Below are positions 27,715-36,925 of a stretch of 64,000 nt of DNA, one piece after another (positions within the stretch are counted from its first letter, which is position 1; each line of letters starts with the position of its first letter). Both the position numbers and the translations under genes were made by a program. The notes beneath the pieces were generated by a model that had not been told where the DNA came from, did no database searches, and saw only the letters and a list, made by a program, of their open reading frames with translations. Source of the stretch: Ideonella sp. (GTDB taxonomy: Bacteria > Pseudomonadota > Gammaproteobacteria > Burkholderiales > Burkholderiaceae_C); contig JABTUY010000001.1 of NCBI GenBank assembly GCA_015075165.1, positions 620,001-684,000 on the forward strand, written 5' to 3'.

Positions 27715-28554
27715 ATGACCGACGCCGTGTCGAGCATCGCACCGCGCGCGCCGGCGGCCGACGTGCCGGGCGGCGCCATCGCGCTCTACGCGCGCGAGAC
27801 GCCTGGCTTCGCGGCGCGCGTCGAGCATGCGCTCGCGCTGTTGCGCGACGCCGCGCACGCTCACGCCGGCCACATCGTGCAGGCATCGAGCCTCGGCGCC
27901 GAAGACATGGTGATCACCGACCTGATCGCGCGCCACCGCCTGCCCATTGCGCTGGCCACGCTCGAGACCGGACGGCTGCACGCGCAGACGCTCGATCTCG
28001 CACAGCGCACCGAGGCGCACTACGGCCGGCCGATCGAGCACTACCGCCCGCCGCACGATGCGGTGGTGCACTTCGTCGATCGCCACGGCGAAGATGCGAT
28101 GTTCCGCTCGATCGAGCTGCGCAAGGCCTGCTGCGCGCTGCGCAAGCTCGAGCCGCTGCAGCGCCTGCTCGCCGGCCGCTCGGCCTGGGTCACCGGGTTG
28201 CGGCGCGAGCAGTCGGATACCCGTGGCGCGGTGCCGTTCAGCGAGGCTGACGAGCACGGTCGCGCCAAGCTGAGCCCGCTGGCCGACTGGAGCTGGCACG
28301 ACGTGTGGCACTACATCGCGCTGCACCGCGCGCCGTACAACCCGCTGCACGACGCCTTCATGCCGAGCATCGGCTGTGCGCCGTGCACGCGCGCGATCGC
28401 CGTCGGCGAAGACTTTCGCGCCGGCCGCTGGTGGTGGGAGGGTGAAGGCCTCAAGGAATGCGGGCTGCATGTCGGCGCCGCGCACGCATCGCCGGCACTC
28501 TCCGCGCAACACGAGACACCACCACAACAGTCTGCCCAGGGAGCTTTCACATGA
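27715..28554 (+). CDS. cysH: Phosphoadenylyl/adenylyl-sulfate reductase (iron-sulfur type)
   Basis: A 279-residue PAPS/APS reductase that makes sulfite from the activated sulfate nucleotide. The nucleotide-binding SSLGAEDMVI (an SGGKD-type loop variant) is near residue 55. The four cluster cysteines appear as CC in RKACCALRKLEP and C-x2-C in IGCAPCTRA, which marks the 4Fe-4S type expected to use APS. The catalytic cysteine is in KECGLH. It is coupled to cysD by an ATGA overlap. Confidence 0.94.
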   Translation: MTDAVSSIAPRAPAADVPGGAIALYARETPGFAARVEHALALLRDAAHAHAGHIVQASSLGAEDMVITDLIARHRLPIALATLETGRLHAQTLDLAQRTEAHYGRPIEHYRPPHDAVVHFVDRHGEDAMFRSIELRKACCALRKLEPLQRLLAGRSAWVTGLRREQSDTRGAVPFSEADEHGRAKLSPLADWSWHDVWHYIALHRAPYNPLHDAFMPSIGCAPCTRAIAVGEDFRAGRWWWEGEGLKECGLHVGAAHASPALSAQHETPPQQSAQGAFT

Positions 28555-29510
28555 ACGCCCGCATCGATCTTGATCGGCTGCTGCCGCAGATCGACCTCAG
28601 CCACCTCGACTGGCTGGAGGAAGAGGCAACCTTCATCCTGCGCGAGGTCGCTGCCAGCTTCGAGCGGCCCGCGCTGCTGTTCTCCGGCGGCAAGGACTCG
28701 TGCGTGCTGCTGCACCTGGCCGAGAAGGCGTTCAAGCGGCGCGCGCCGGACGGCCGCTTCGCCGGCCGGCTGCCGTTCCCGCTGCTGCACGTCGACACCG
28801 GCCACAGCTTTCCCGAGGTGATCGCATTCCGCGACCGGCGCGTGGCCGAGAAGGGCGAGCGCCTGGTGGTCGGGCACGTCGAAGACTCGATCGCACGCGG
28901 CAGCGTGCGGCTCGCCAGCGCGCTCGAGTCGCGCAACGGCCACCAGAGCGTGACGCTGCTCGAGGCGATCGAGCGGCACCGCTTCGACTGCCTGATCGGC
29001 GGCGCACGGCGCGACGAGGAGAAGGCGCGCGCGAAGGAGCGCATCTTCAGCCACCGCGACAGCTTCGGCCAATGGCAGCCGAAGGAGCAGCGGCCCGAGC
29101 TGTGGACGCTGTTCAACACGCGCATCCGCCCGGGCGAGCACTTTCGCGCGTTCCCGATCAGCAACTGGACCGAGCTCGACGTGTGGCTGTACATCGCGCG
29201 CGAGAGAATCGCACTGCCGCCGATGTACTACGCGCACCGCCGCGACGTGGTGCGCCGCCGCGGCCTGCTGGTGCCGGTGACGCCGGTGACCCCGCTGCAA
29301 CCGGGCGAGCACGCCGAGGCATTGCAGGTGCGCTTTCGCACCGTGGGCGACATGACCTGCACCTGCCCGGTGGAGAGCAACGCCGCGTCGGCGGCCGAGG
29401 TGGTGGCCGAGACGCTCACCGTGACCATCAGCGAGCGCGGCGCCACCCGCATGGACGACCGCACGTCCGACGCGTCGATGGAGCGGCGCAAGAAGGAGGG
29501 CTACTTCTGA
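28551..29510 (+). CDS. cysD: Sulfate adenylyltransferase small subunit
   Basis: A 319-residue ATP-pyrophosphatase-fold subunit that forms APS from sulfate and ATP together with CysN. The PP-loop is visible as LFSGGKDSCVLLHL. Other family stretches are LLHVDTGHSFPEVIAFRD, GGARRDEEKARAKERIFS and FRTVGDMTCTCPVES near the end. The ATG overlaps the cysH stop and the stop overlaps the cysN start (TGATG), so cysH-cysD-cysN are translated together. Confidence 0.96.
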   Translation: MNARIDLDRLLPQIDLSHLDWLEEEATFILREVAASFERPALLFSGGKDSCVLLHLAEKAFKRRAPDGRFAGRLPFPLLHVDTGHSFPEVIAFRDRRVAEKGERLVVGHVEDSIARGSVRLASALESRNGHQSVTLLEAIERHRFDCLIGGARRDEEKARAKERIFSHRDSFGQWQPKEQRPELWTLFNTRIRPGEHFRAFPISNWTELDVWLYIARERIALPPMYYAHRRDVVRRRGLLVPVTPVTPLQPGEHAEALQVRFRTVGDMTCTCPVESNAASAAEVVAETLTVTISERGATRMDDRTSDASMERRKKEGYF

Positions 29511-30886
29511 TGTCCGCCGTGCTCGACCACACCACCGCCGCCACCGCACACGCCGCCGCACCGCGCGGCTGCGCCGGCCATCGCGCGCTGCGCTTCCTCA
29601 CCGCCGGCAGTGTCGACGACGGCAAGAGCACGCTGATCGGCCGCCTGCTGTACGACAGCCGCGCCATCCTGGCCGACCAGCTCGACACGCTGCACGCGCG
29701 CGCCGCCGGCGAGCCGATCGATCTCTCGCTGCTCACCGATGGCCTGGAGGCCGAGCGCGAACAGCGCATCACGATCGACGTGGCGTTCCGCTACTTCGCC
29801 ACGCGCACGCGCAAGTTCATCATCGCCGACGCACCGGGCCACGAGCAGTACACCCGCAACATGGTCACCGCGGCGGCCGGCAGCGACGCCGCCGTGGTGC
29901 TGGTCGACCTCACCAAGATCGATTGGCGCGCGCCGCGGGTGCAACTGCTGCCGCAGACGCGGCGCCACGCGCTGCTGGCGCAGCTGCTGCGCGTGCCGAG
30001 CATCGTGTTCGCGGTGAACAAGATCGATGCCGTCGACGACCCTGCCGCCGCCTTCGCCGCCGTGCGCGACGCGCTGCAGCACTTCGCCGTCGAGGCCGCG
30101 CTCGACGCGCTGGCCGGCATCGTGCCGGTGTCGGCGCTGCGCGGCGACAACGTGACGCAGCGGCTCGGCGCCGTGGGCACCGCGGGCGCATGGTTCGACG
30201 GCCCGAGTCTGCTCGAGCTGCTGGAGCAGTTGCCCACCGTGCAGGAACACGCCGATGGTGGCTTCGCGCTGCCGGTGCAGTACGTGGCGCGCAACGATGG
30301 CGACGGCGCCGGGCACCAGGCGCGCACGCTGTGGGGTCGCGTCGCGCGCAGCCATGTGCGCGCGGGCGACACGGTGCAAGTGTTGCCAAGTGGGCAGACG
30401 GCACGGGTGCAGGCGTTGCAGCGGGGCACGGGGCACGCCGAGGCCGACGCGACCGACGAGTCCGCCGGCCACAACCGTGTGACGGCTGGCCAGTCCGTCG
30501 GTATCGTGCTCGACCGCCAGCTCGACATCTCGCGCGGCGACTGGCTCGTCGCGCCGCAGTCGCTGCAGGCCACGCAGCGCTTCGCCGCCACGCTGGCGTG
30601 GCTCGACACCGAGCCGGCGCAGGTCGGCCGCCGCTACCTGGTGCGGCACGGCCACCGCTGGGTGCAGGCACGCATCGTCGCGATCGAGCATCGGCTCGAC
30701 ATCCACACGCTGCAGCGCACCGATGCGCACGAACTCGCGGTCAACGACATCGGCGAGGTCACGGTCGAGCTGCAGCAGCCGCTGCCGCTGGCGCCGTTCG
30801 CCGACAACCGCGAGTGCGGCGCCTTGATCGTCGTCGACCCGGCGAGCCACCGCACCAGCGGCGCGCTGCTGGTGCGCGCAGCCTGA
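29510..30886 (+). CDS. cysN: Sulfate adenylyltransferase large subunit (GTPase)
   Basis: A 458-residue translational GTPase-like subunit that couples GTP hydrolysis to APS synthesis. G1 is GSVDDGKST, G3 is DAPGHEQY and G4 is NKID; EF-Tu-like domain II/III regions follow. The length (about 460) is that of a stand-alone CysN without an appended APS kinase (CysC), consistent with the APS-type CysH next door. The start overlaps the cysD stop. Confidence 0.95.
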   Translation: MSAVLDHTTAATAHAAAPRGCAGHRALRFLTAGSVDDGKSTLIGRLLYDSRAILADQLDTLHARAAGEPIDLSLLTDGLEAEREQRITIDVAFRYFATRTRKFIIADAPGHEQYTRNMVTAAAGSDAAVVLVDLTKIDWRAPRVQLLPQTRRHALLAQLLRVPSIVFAVNKIDAVDDPAAAFAAVRDALQHFAVEAALDALAGIVPVSALRGDNVTQRLGAVGTAGAWFDGPSLLELLEQLPTVQEHADGGFALPVQYVARNDGDGAGHQARTLWGRVARSHVRAGDTVQVLPSGQTARVQALQRGTGHAEADATDESAGHNRVTAGQSVGIVLDRQLDISRGDWLVAPQSLQATQRFAATLAWLDTEPAQVGRRYLVRHGHRWVQARIVAIEHRLDIHTLQRTDAHELAVNDIGEVTVELQQPLPLAPFADNRECGALIVVDPASHRTSGALLVRAA

Positions 30887-30909
30887 CCGCTCGAACGGGC
30901 ACCGCCCTC

Positions 30910-31674
30910 ATGCTCACCCCGCCCGGCGGCCAGGTGATCTTCGTCGGCGCCGGCCCCGGTGCGGCCGACCTGATCACGCTGCGCGGCGCGCGCTGCCTCG
31001 CCACGGCCGACGTGGTGCTGCACGATGCGCTCACCGGAGCGGCGCTGCGCGAATGGGCACCGCAGGCGTTGTGGCTCGACGTGGGCAAGCGCGGCTATCG
31101 CGACTCGGCGGTGCAGACCGAGATCAATGCGCTGATGATCGGGCACGCGTCGCGCGGCGCGCGCGTGGTGCGCCTCAAGGGCGGCGACCCCAGCGTGTTC
31201 GGCCGCCTCGAAGAAGAACTGCAGGCACTGCACGCGGCGGGCATCGCCACCGAGGTGGTGCCCGGCATCACGGCGGCACTCGCCGCCGCAGCCTCCTCGC
31301 AGCGGCCGTTGACGCGGCGCGGCTGCGGCCGCAGCGTGAGCCTGACCACCGCGGTGACGCAGGCCGGCGTCGTGCACGCCGGGCATCGCGCCGAGACCGA
31401 GGTGTTCTACATGGCCAGCGCGAGGCTGGCCGAGCTGTCGCGCCGCCTGCTCGCTGCCGGCTGGCCGGCCGACACGCCGGTACACGTGGTGTCGCGCGCA
31501 ACATGGCCCGACCAGACCGCCAGCGACCACACGGTGGCCGGTCTGGCCGCGGCCGCCATGCTGCACGGCGCGCGGCCAACGGTCGTCACCATCGGTGCCG
31601 GCGCCACCGCAGTGAGGAGCAAAGCCCTGCGCGTTGAGCGGCATCACGACGCCCAGGCCCGGCACGCACCGTAA
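30910..31674 (+). CDS. cobA: Uroporphyrinogen-III C-methyltransferase (siroheme pathway)
   Basis: A 254-residue SUMT that methylates uroporphyrinogen III twice to precorrin-2, the precursor of the siroheme needed by CysI. Motifs are VGAGPGAADLITLRGARCL, VVRLKGGDPSVFGR and the substrate-site EVVPGITAALAAAASS. There is no CysG-type dehydrogenase/ferrochelatase domain, so those steps need another gene. It is last in the operon, 23 bases after cysN. Confidence 0.93.
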   Translation: MLTPPGGQVIFVGAGPGAADLITLRGARCLATADVVLHDALTGAALREWAPQALWLDVGKRGYRDSAVQTEINALMIGHASRGARVVRLKGGDPSVFGRLEEELQALHAAGIATEVVPGITAALAAAASSQRPLTRRGCGRSVSLTTAVTQAGVVHAGHRAETEVFYMASARLAELSRRLLAAGWPADTPVHVVSRATWPDQTASDHTVAGLAAAAMLHGARPTVVTIGAGATAVRSKALRVERHHDAQARHAP

Positions 31675-31818
31675 AATCGCGCCATTGGTGCCGCTTCGGT
31701 TGCGAGCCCGTGACGCGCGAGCGCTAGGGCGACGACCGGCTCGACCGGTGCAGACGGCGCGTGCCGGCTGCGCAACCGGCACCGCCCCACACCGCATCCC
31801 CTCCCGCCTCGCTCCACC

Positions 31819-32142
31819 ATGACCCACGTCGTCACCGAGTCCTGCATCCGCTGCAAGTACACCGATTGTGTGGATGTCTGCCCGGTCGATTGTTTTCGCG
31901 AAGGGCCGAACTTCCTGACCATCGACCCCGACGAGTGCATCGACTGCGCGGTGTGCATCCCCGAGTGCCCGGTGAACGCCATCATGCCCGAGGAAGACGT
32001 GCCGGCCGACCAGCAGAAGTTCATCGCACTGAACGCCGAGCTGGCCAAGCAGTGGCCGAGCATCACCAAGCGCAAGGCGGCGCTGCCCGACGCCGACGAG
32101 TGGAAGGACCGGCCCGACAAGCTCTCCGAGCTGATCCGCTGA
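31819..32142 (+). CDS. fdxA: Seven-iron ferredoxin
   Basis: A 107-residue FdxA-type ferredoxin. The cysteine arrangement [19 protein letters not shown] and [15 protein letters not shown] fits one 3Fe-4S and one 4Fe-4S cluster, with the C-terminal extension typical of the Azotobacter-type protein. A cytoplasmic electron carrier. The next gene, 17 bases downstream, is its probable reductase; together they could supply electrons to CysI, which has no flavoprotein partner in the window. Confidence 0.95.
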   Translation: MTHVVTESCIRCKYTDCVDVCPVDCFREGPNFLTIDPDECIDCAVCIPECPVNAIMPEEDVPADQQKFIALNAELAKQWPSITKRKAALPDADEWKDRPDKLSELIR

Positions 32143-32159
32143 AACCCACACGTGCAGCG

Positions 32160-33278
32160 ATGGATTCCCAGCTTGCACCCCACACCGACGTCGTGGCGCA
32201 CGATGCCGCACCCGGCCACGCGGGCGACAGCACGATCGAGACCGATGCGCTGATCATCGGCGCCGGGCCGGTCGGCCTGTTCCAGGTGTTCGAGCTCGGG
32301 CTGCTCGAGATCAAGGCGCACATCGTCGATTCGCTGGCGCAGGCCGGTGGCCAGTGCATCGAGCTGTATCCCGACAAGCCGATCTACGACATCCCCGCGG
32401 TGCCGGTGTGCACCGGCCGCGAGCTGACCGAGAGCCTGCTCAAGCAGATTGCGCCGTTCAACGCCACGTTCCACCTCGGGCACGAGGTGAGCTTGGTGCG
32501 CAAGCGTGAGGCCGACGGCCGCTTCGACGTGGCCACGAGCCGCGGCACGCGCTTCATCGCGAAGACGGTGTTCATCGCCGGCGGTGTCGGCTCGTTCCAG
32601 CCGCGCACGTTGAAGATCGAGGGGCTCGACCGCCATCGCGACCGCCAACTGCACTACCGCGTGCGCGAGCCGGCACAGTTCGCCGGCCAGCACCTGGTGA
32701 TCGTGGGCGGCGGCGATTCGGCGCTCGACTGGGCGCTGACGTTCGCCGACGGGCCGCACCGGCCTGCCAGCGTCACGCTGGTGCATCGGCGTGACGGCTT
32801 CCGCGCCGCGCCGGCCAGCGTGGCGCGCATGCACGCGCTGCGCGAGGCCGGTCGCCTGCGCTTCGAGATCGGCGAGGTCACCGCGTTCGGCGAAGCCGGT
32901 GATCGCCTGAGCAGCGTCACCGTCACGCTGGCCGGCACGCCGGCGCGCACGTTGCCGTGCGATTCACTGCTGGTGTTCTTCGGCCTGAGCCCACGGCTGG
33001 GCCCCATCGCCGAATGGGGGCTCGACATCGAGCGCCGCCAGCTCAAGGTGGACACCGAACGCTTCGAGACCAGCGTGCCGGGGATCTTCGCGGTCGGCGA
33101 CATCAACAGCTACCCGGGGAAGAAGAAGCTAATCCTCTCGGGCTTCCACGAGTGCGCGCTGGCCGCGTTTGCCGCCGCGACGTACGTGTTCCCCGACAAG
33201 CGCATCGCGCTGCAATACACCACCACCAGCCCCAAGCTGCACAAGGTGCTGGGCGTCGAGACGCCGAGCTTCGATTGA
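32160..33278 (+). CDS. Thioredoxin reductase-like ferredoxin-NADP+ reductase
   Basis: A 372-residue flavoprotein with FAD motif [16 protein letters not shown] and NADP motif [14 protein letters not shown], ending [19 protein letters not shown]. It lacks the CxxC redox pair of thioredoxin reductase, which marks the TrxR-like ferredoxin-NADP+ reductase family. The first 25 residues before the FAD motif are a variable extension. It should transfer electrons between NADPH and the FdxA encoded just upstream. Confidence 0.92.
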   Translation: MDSQLAPHTDVVAHDAAPGHAGDSTIETDALIIGAGPVGLFQVFELGLLEIKAHIVDSLAQAGGQCIELYPDKPIYDIPAVPVCTGRELTESLLKQIAPFNATFHLGHEVSLVRKREADGRFDVATSRGTRFIAKTVFIAGGVGSFQPRTLKIEGLDRHRDRQLHYRVREPAQFAGQHLVIVGGGDSALDWALTFADGPHRPASVTLVHRRDGFRAAPASVARMHALREAGRLRFEIGEVTAFGEAGDRLSSVTVTLAGTPARTLPCDSLLVFFGLSPRLGPIAEWGLDIERRQLKVDTERFETSVPGIFAVGDINSYPGKKKLILSGFHECALAAFAAATYVFPDKRIALQYTTTSPKLHKVLGVETPSFD

Positions 33279-33379
33279 CCGCGCGCAACGGCGCACATCA
33301 CCACCCGAGGCCCGCACGCGCGGGCCCTCTTCATTTCTGGCTATCATCGCCATGCGGTACGCGCGAGCGCGCCGCACTC

Positions 33380-33470
33380 GCTAGGGGTGCCGTGCCTTCC
33401 ACGAAGGCGCGGCTGAGAAAGTCCCTTTGAACCTGATTGAGGTAATCCTCGCGCAGGGAAGCTGTCAGAT
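33380..33470 (+). ncRNA. TPP riboswitch (THI element)
   Basis: The core TPP-aptamer blocks occur in order: AGGGGTGCC at 33383-33391, the CTGAGA box at 33413-33418, CCCTTTGAACCTGAT at 33423-33437, GGTAAT at 33441-33446 and GCGCAGGGAA at 33451-33460. The last pairs with the CCCTT segment. The helical ends and loop lengths fit the class. It lies about 67 bases before the TonB receptor ATG, so thiamine pyrophosphate should repress that gene. Confidence 0.93.
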
Positions 33471-33536
33471 GCGACGCCGTGGTTCTCGCGCTTCGCCTTC
33501 CGGTTTGCCTTTCCTGCCATCGACTGGAGTTCGACG

Positions 33537-35675
33537 ATGGCATTTCGCTTCTTCGTCTGCGCGGCGCTCGCCGCCGCGGCAACCGGCCCCGCCTGGGGCC
33601 AACCCCAAGACGCCGCTGCACCTGATGCGGCCACCGACGCGGCCCCCGCGCAGACCGTGACCGTCACCGGCCGCGGCACGCCGGGCGCCACGATCGGCGG
33701 CTTCGGCGACGTGCCGCTGGCACGTGCGCCGTTCGCAGCCACGGTGATCGGGCCGCAATCGCTGGCCGACGCCGGCGTGACCAACCTCGCCGACATCGCG
33801 CGCACCACCGCGGGCGTGAGCGACGGCTACAACGCGCTGGGCTACTGGAGCAACTTCACCGTGCGCGGCTTCGTGCTCGACCCGCGCAACAACTACCGCC
33901 GCGACGGCCTGCCGATCAACGCCGAGACGGCGCTGTGGCTCGGCAACGTGGGCCGCATCGAGGTGCTGCGCGGCACCAGCGGCATGCAGGCCGGCATCAG
34001 TGCGCCCGGCGGCCTGGTGAACCTGGTCGTCAAGCGCCCGGTCGGCCCGCTGCGCAGCGCCACGCTCGGCGTCGAGCAGCGCGGCAGCGTGCTGCTGGGT
34101 CTGGATGTCGGCGACCGCGCGGGCGCCGGCGGCGAGTTCGGCTGGCGCATCAGCGCCGAGCACGAGCGGCTCGACCCGCTGCTGCGCGATGCGCGCGGCA
34201 GCCGCCACGGTGTGGCCGCGGCCGGCGAGTGGCGCCTCGGCGATGGTGCACGCCTCGAAGGCGAAGTGGCACTGAACCGCCAGTCGCAACCGAGCCAGGC
34301 CGGCTACAGCCTGCTCGGCACCCGCGTGCCCGATGCCCGCGAGGTCGACCCGCGAATCAATCTCAACGACCAGCCGTGGGCGCTGCCGGTGGTGTTCGGC
34401 GGCACCACCGGCTCGCTGCGCTGGACGCAACCGCTGGCGCCGACGCTGCAGTTCGTTGCGCACGCGATGGCGCAGCGGCTGCGCACCGACGACCGCATGG
34501 CGTTCCCGTTCGGCTGCTCGGCCGAGAACAGCTTCGACCGCTACTGCAGCGACGGCAGCTTCGACGTCTACGACTACCGCAGCGACGGCGAGCGCCGCCG
34601 CAACGACGCCGTCGACCTCGGCCTGCGCGGCAGCACCCGCGTACTGGCACAAGAGCACCGCTGGCAGGCCGGCGTGCAATGGTCGCGCCGCCGCGCGGCG
34701 CTGCCCGACCAGGCCTACAACTACGTCGGCACCGGCACGGTCGACGGCAGCCGCGTCACGCCGGCCGACCCGACGCCGATCGCCGGCACCGGCAGCGCGC
34801 GCAACGAGCGCAGCACCGAGCTCTACCTGCGCGACGAATGGGCGCTCACCCCCGCGGCCAGCCTGTGGCTCGGACTGCGCCACACGCGGCTGCAGCGCAG
34901 CGACAGCAGTAGCCAGATCGACGCCAGCCAGCGCTTCACCACACCATGGCTCGCCGCATCGCTGCGGCTCGATGCGCGCACCACCGTCTACGCCAGCGCC
35001 GGCGAAGGCGTGGAATCCACCGTGGTGCCCAACCTGCCTGCGGTGTACGCGCATGCCGGCCAGCCGCTGCCGGCGCTGAAGAGCCGCCAGCTCGAGGCCG
35101 GCATCAAGCACGAGGCCGGCGCGCTCAGCGCCAGCGCCGCGCTGTTCGACGTGCGCCGGCCGCTGTTCAGCGACCTCTGCGGCGTGCTGTGCGAGCGCGT
35201 GCTCGACGGCCAGCAGCGACACCGCGGCATCGAGCTCGACGCCACGTGGCGCGCGCTCGCGTGGACGCTGCACGCCGGTGCCACCGCGCTGCGCGCGCGG
35301 CGCGAACGCTCGATCGACCCCGCCCACGATGCGCTGAAGCCCACCAACGTGCCCGAGCGCACGCTGCGCGCGCAGCTCGACCACCAAGTTGGCGCGCTGC
35401 CCGGCCTGACCCTCACCGCCGGCGTGCAGCACGAAGGCTCACGCTACGCGCTGCCTGACAACACGGCCGCGATCCCGTCGTGGACGCGGCTCGACCTGGC
35501 CGCGCGGTTCGTGCAGCGCATCGGTCCCGCGGACACCACCCTCACCTGGCGGCTGGGCGTGGACAACGCCACCAACCGCCGCGCGTGGCGCGAGGCGCCG
35601 TACCAGTTCGGTCATGCCTACCTGTACCCGCTGGCGCCACGCAGCTGGCGCGCGTCGGTGCAGGCGGCGTTCTGA
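33537..35675 (+). CDS. TonB-dependent outer membrane receptor under TPP control
   Basis: A 712-residue TonB-dependent transporter of the siderophore-receptor type. It has a signal peptide (about 1-21, ending AWG), a plug domain (TVTVTGR TonB-box-like region, VRGFVLDPRNNYRRDGLPI, IEVLRGTSGM, APGGLVNLVVKRP) and a beta-barrel ending in aromatic Phe (VQAAF). Sequence similarity alone would suggest an iron-siderophore substrate, but the TPP riboswitch directly upstream argues for uptake of thiamine or a thiamine precursor. No other transport gene accompanies it before tRNA-Asn. Confidence 0.88.
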   Translation: MAFRFFVCAALAAAATGPAWGQPQDAAAPDAATDAAPAQTVTVTGRGTPGATIGGFGDVPLARAPFAATVIGPQSLADAGVTNLADIARTTAGVSDGYNALGYWSNFTVRGFVLDPRNNYRRDGLPINAETALWLGNVGRIEVLRGTSGMQAGISAPGGLVNLVVKRPVGPLRSATLGVEQRGSVLLGLDVGDRAGAGGEFGWRISAEHERLDPLLRDARGSRHGVAAAGEWRLGDGARLEGEVALNRQSQPSQAGYSLLGTRVPDAREVDPRINLNDQPWALPVVFGGTTGSLRWTQPLAPTLQFVAHAMAQRLRTDDRMAFPFGCSAENSFDRYCSDGSFDVYDYRSDGERRRNDAVDLGLRGSTRVLAQEHRWQAGVQWSRRRAALPDQAYNYVGTGTVDGSRVTPADPTPIAGTGSARNERSTELYLRDEWALTPAASLWLGLRHTRLQRSDSSSQIDASQRFTTPWLAASLRLDARTTVYASAGEGVESTVVPNLPAVYAHAGQPLPALKSRQLEAGIKHEAGALSASAALFDVRRPLFSDLCGVLCERVLDGQQRHRGIELDATWRALAWTLHAGATALRARRERSIDPAHDALKPTNVPERTLRAQLDHQVGALPGLTLTAGVQHEGSRYALPDNTAAIPSWTRLDLAARFVQRIGPADTTLTWRLGVDNATNRRAWREAPYQFGHAYLYPLAPRSWRASVQAAF

Positions 35676-35764
35676 AGCTGCAGCGCGACATGCCGCGGCA
35701 CGGGCGCTGCGCCGATTGAACCGGCGCAGCGCAACGCGCAACGCAGTGCCCAGGCGCCGGTCGC

Positions 35765-35770
35765 TATAAT
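35765..35770 (+). promoter_or_regulatory. -10 element of the tRNA-Asn gene
   Basis: A perfect TATAAT (35765-35770) lies 13 bases before the mature tRNA 5' end. The -35 hexamer is not obvious in the GC-rich upstream sequence. Confidence 0.6.
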
Positions 35771-35783
35771 CGCGCGCTTCCCT

Positions 35784-35859
35784 TCCCCGATAGCTCAGTC
35801 GGTAGAGCGCCGGACTGTTAATCCGTAGGTCCCTGGTTCGAGCCCAGGTCGGGGAGCCA
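35784..35859 (+). tRNA. tRNA-Asn (GTT)
   Basis: A complete cloverleaf: acceptor stem TCCCCGA/TCGGGGA (35784-35790 with 35849-35855), D-arm GCTC...GAGC, anticodon stem CCGGA/TCCGT with anticodon GTT at 35817-35819, T-arm CTGGTTCGAGCCCAG, discriminator G and an encoded CCA (35857-35859). It marks the junction between core genes and the accessory region, and tRNA-Asn 3' ends are frequent integration sites. Confidence 0.97.
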
Positions 35860-35869
35860 AGGTACGAGA

Positions 35870-35901
35870 GGGTTAGCCGGTTTGGAGCCGCTAACCCTTT
35901 T
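35870..35901 (+). terminator. Rho-independent terminator after tRNA-Asn
   Basis: Stem GGGTTAGC (35870-35877) with GCTAACCC (35890-35897), a 12-base loop, then TTTT (35898-35901), 11 bases after the tRNA CCA. Confidence 0.85.
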
Positions 35902-36087
35902 CTGTTGGACCCACGCCGTGTCCGACACGTGTCCGAAGAATCAGCGGCATCTTGCCCTGTCGCGGATCCACAACGCGGCAGCCCGGCTGCATCGCTTCGC
36001 CTGACGAATTCGCGCTGAATTCGGGCGGAGGGCCCGAACCCCGAGGCACCTAAGATAGACGCGTACGTCCCCAGCCGAGGGCCTCCA
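35902..36087. other. Junction stretch between tRNA-Asn and the accessory region
   Basis: This 186-base stretch has no supportable gene. It includes a small dyad, GTGTCCGACACGTGTCCGA (about 35919-35937), and GAATTCGCGCTGAATTC (about 36006-36022). It is where an integrase gene would be expected, but no tyrosine recombinase motif is present. Confidence 0.4.
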
Positions 36088-36408
36088 GTGCGCCGGACCG
36101 TCTTCGAGAACCACGATGCCATTCCCAGTCCGCCGAGCGCAGAGTTCTTGCGCATCGCCGCTGTCGTCACGAGGACGGGCCTTGGACGCTCAACGATCTA
36201 CCGCCTCATCGCCGAACGCAAGTTTCCGACACCGGTGAGGTTGGCAGGCCGCGCCGTCGGATGGCGGCGAACCGATCTGGACAACTGGAGCGAAGCGCGT
36301 CCCTCGACCTCACACGCCGCGGCTCAGGTCAACAGCAGCATCAGGAGAAGACCGGTCGCCATCAGGATTGCAAGTACCTTGCCCCACCGCCAGGTGCTGA
36401 ACCAGTAG
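36088..36408 (+). CDS. AlpA-like excisionase/regulator (MerR-type HTH)
   Basis: A 106-residue protein whose core is an AlpA/winged-helix motif: FLRIAAVVTRTGLGRSTIYRLIAERKFPTPVRLAGRAVGWRRTDLDNW. AlpA-type regulators control integrase or excision genes of phages and integrative elements. The start is GTG at 36088. The last about 25 residues, antisense to the end of the next gene, do not look like the family and may be a drifted tail. It is the first gene after tRNA-Asn and supports the mobile-element assignment. Confidence 0.75.
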   Translation: MRRTVFENHDAIPSPPSAEFLRIAAVVTRTGLGRSTIYRLIAERKFPTPVRLAGRAVGWRRTDLDNWSEARPSTSHAAAQVNSSIRRRPVAIRIASTLPHRQVLNQ

Positions 36409-36626
36409 CGCTCGTTGCGCCAGATAGCGCGCGCCAAGCGCGCCGCAGCGAGCACGACAAGGAACGCAATGGCGACGGGGACAACAATGCCAGCCCGGTT
36501 CTGAACGGCCGCTAGAGCCGTGATCCACAAAGCCGGCCATAGCACCGCATCGATTGCGGCCAGCCACCGTCTGCCTGGCCATTGCTCGGCATCTGGCTTC
36601 GGATTGCGGTAGAGGACGAGAAACAT
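36324..36626 (-). CDS. Small two-helix membrane protein
   Basis: A 100-residue protein of unknown function. It begins MFLVLYRNPKPDAEQWPGRRW and has two or three hydrophobic segments (VLWPALWITALAAV, AGIVVPVAIAFLVVLAAARL, ILMATGLLLMLLL) separated by an Arg/Trp-rich loop (RAIWRNERYWFSTWRW). Its C-terminus overlaps the end of the AlpA-like gene tail to tail by 85 bases. The ATG at 36626 was chosen because upstream residues look non-coding. Probably mobile-element cargo; no function is assigned. Confidence 0.6.
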   Translation of the reverse strand: MFLVLYRNPKPDAEQWPGRRWLAAIDAVLWPALWITALAAVQNRAGIVVPVAIAFLVVLAAARLARAIWRNERYWFSTWRWGKVLAILMATGLLLMLLLT

Positions 36627-36925
36627 GCTCCGCTTTCTCACTCGCCGCCGAGCACGCGAGCGTGGCGAGGTCGGGAACATTCTCCACGGTGTACGCGAAT
36701 TGGCAACTCTGCCTGAGCCCGCCATCACCTAGTTTCGGTTTCAAGCGGGCGAAGCAAACAGCGTCCGAAAACCATATCCGCAACGCAACGACACTTGACG
36801 TCGCTGGATCGAGTAGCTATCACTGGCGCCATCCACAGGGTGAGTGCACAACTTGTGGGTAGGACGGGGGTTCGCGGTCCTGCTTGGTTCGTCACCAATG
36901 GGACCGATGGAGATCGGATGCCGCA

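Noticed and set aside
33537-35675. Naming the TonB receptor as a siderophore receptor
   Set aside because: The direct upstream TPP riboswitch points to thiamine-related uptake, and no siderophore genes or Fur box are evident.
35860-36087. Integrase gene beside tRNA-Asn
   Set aside because: No tyrosine-recombinase motifs and no open frame of adequate length on either strand. The integrase must be elsewhere or lost.
35439-36170. A long minus-strand frame across tRNA-Asn encoding a peptide with SPTWARTRDLRINSPALYRL
   Set aside because: This is translation of the complement of tRNA-Asn, a common false gene. It also spans the receptor's 3' end, and nothing outside the tRNA part resembles a protein family.
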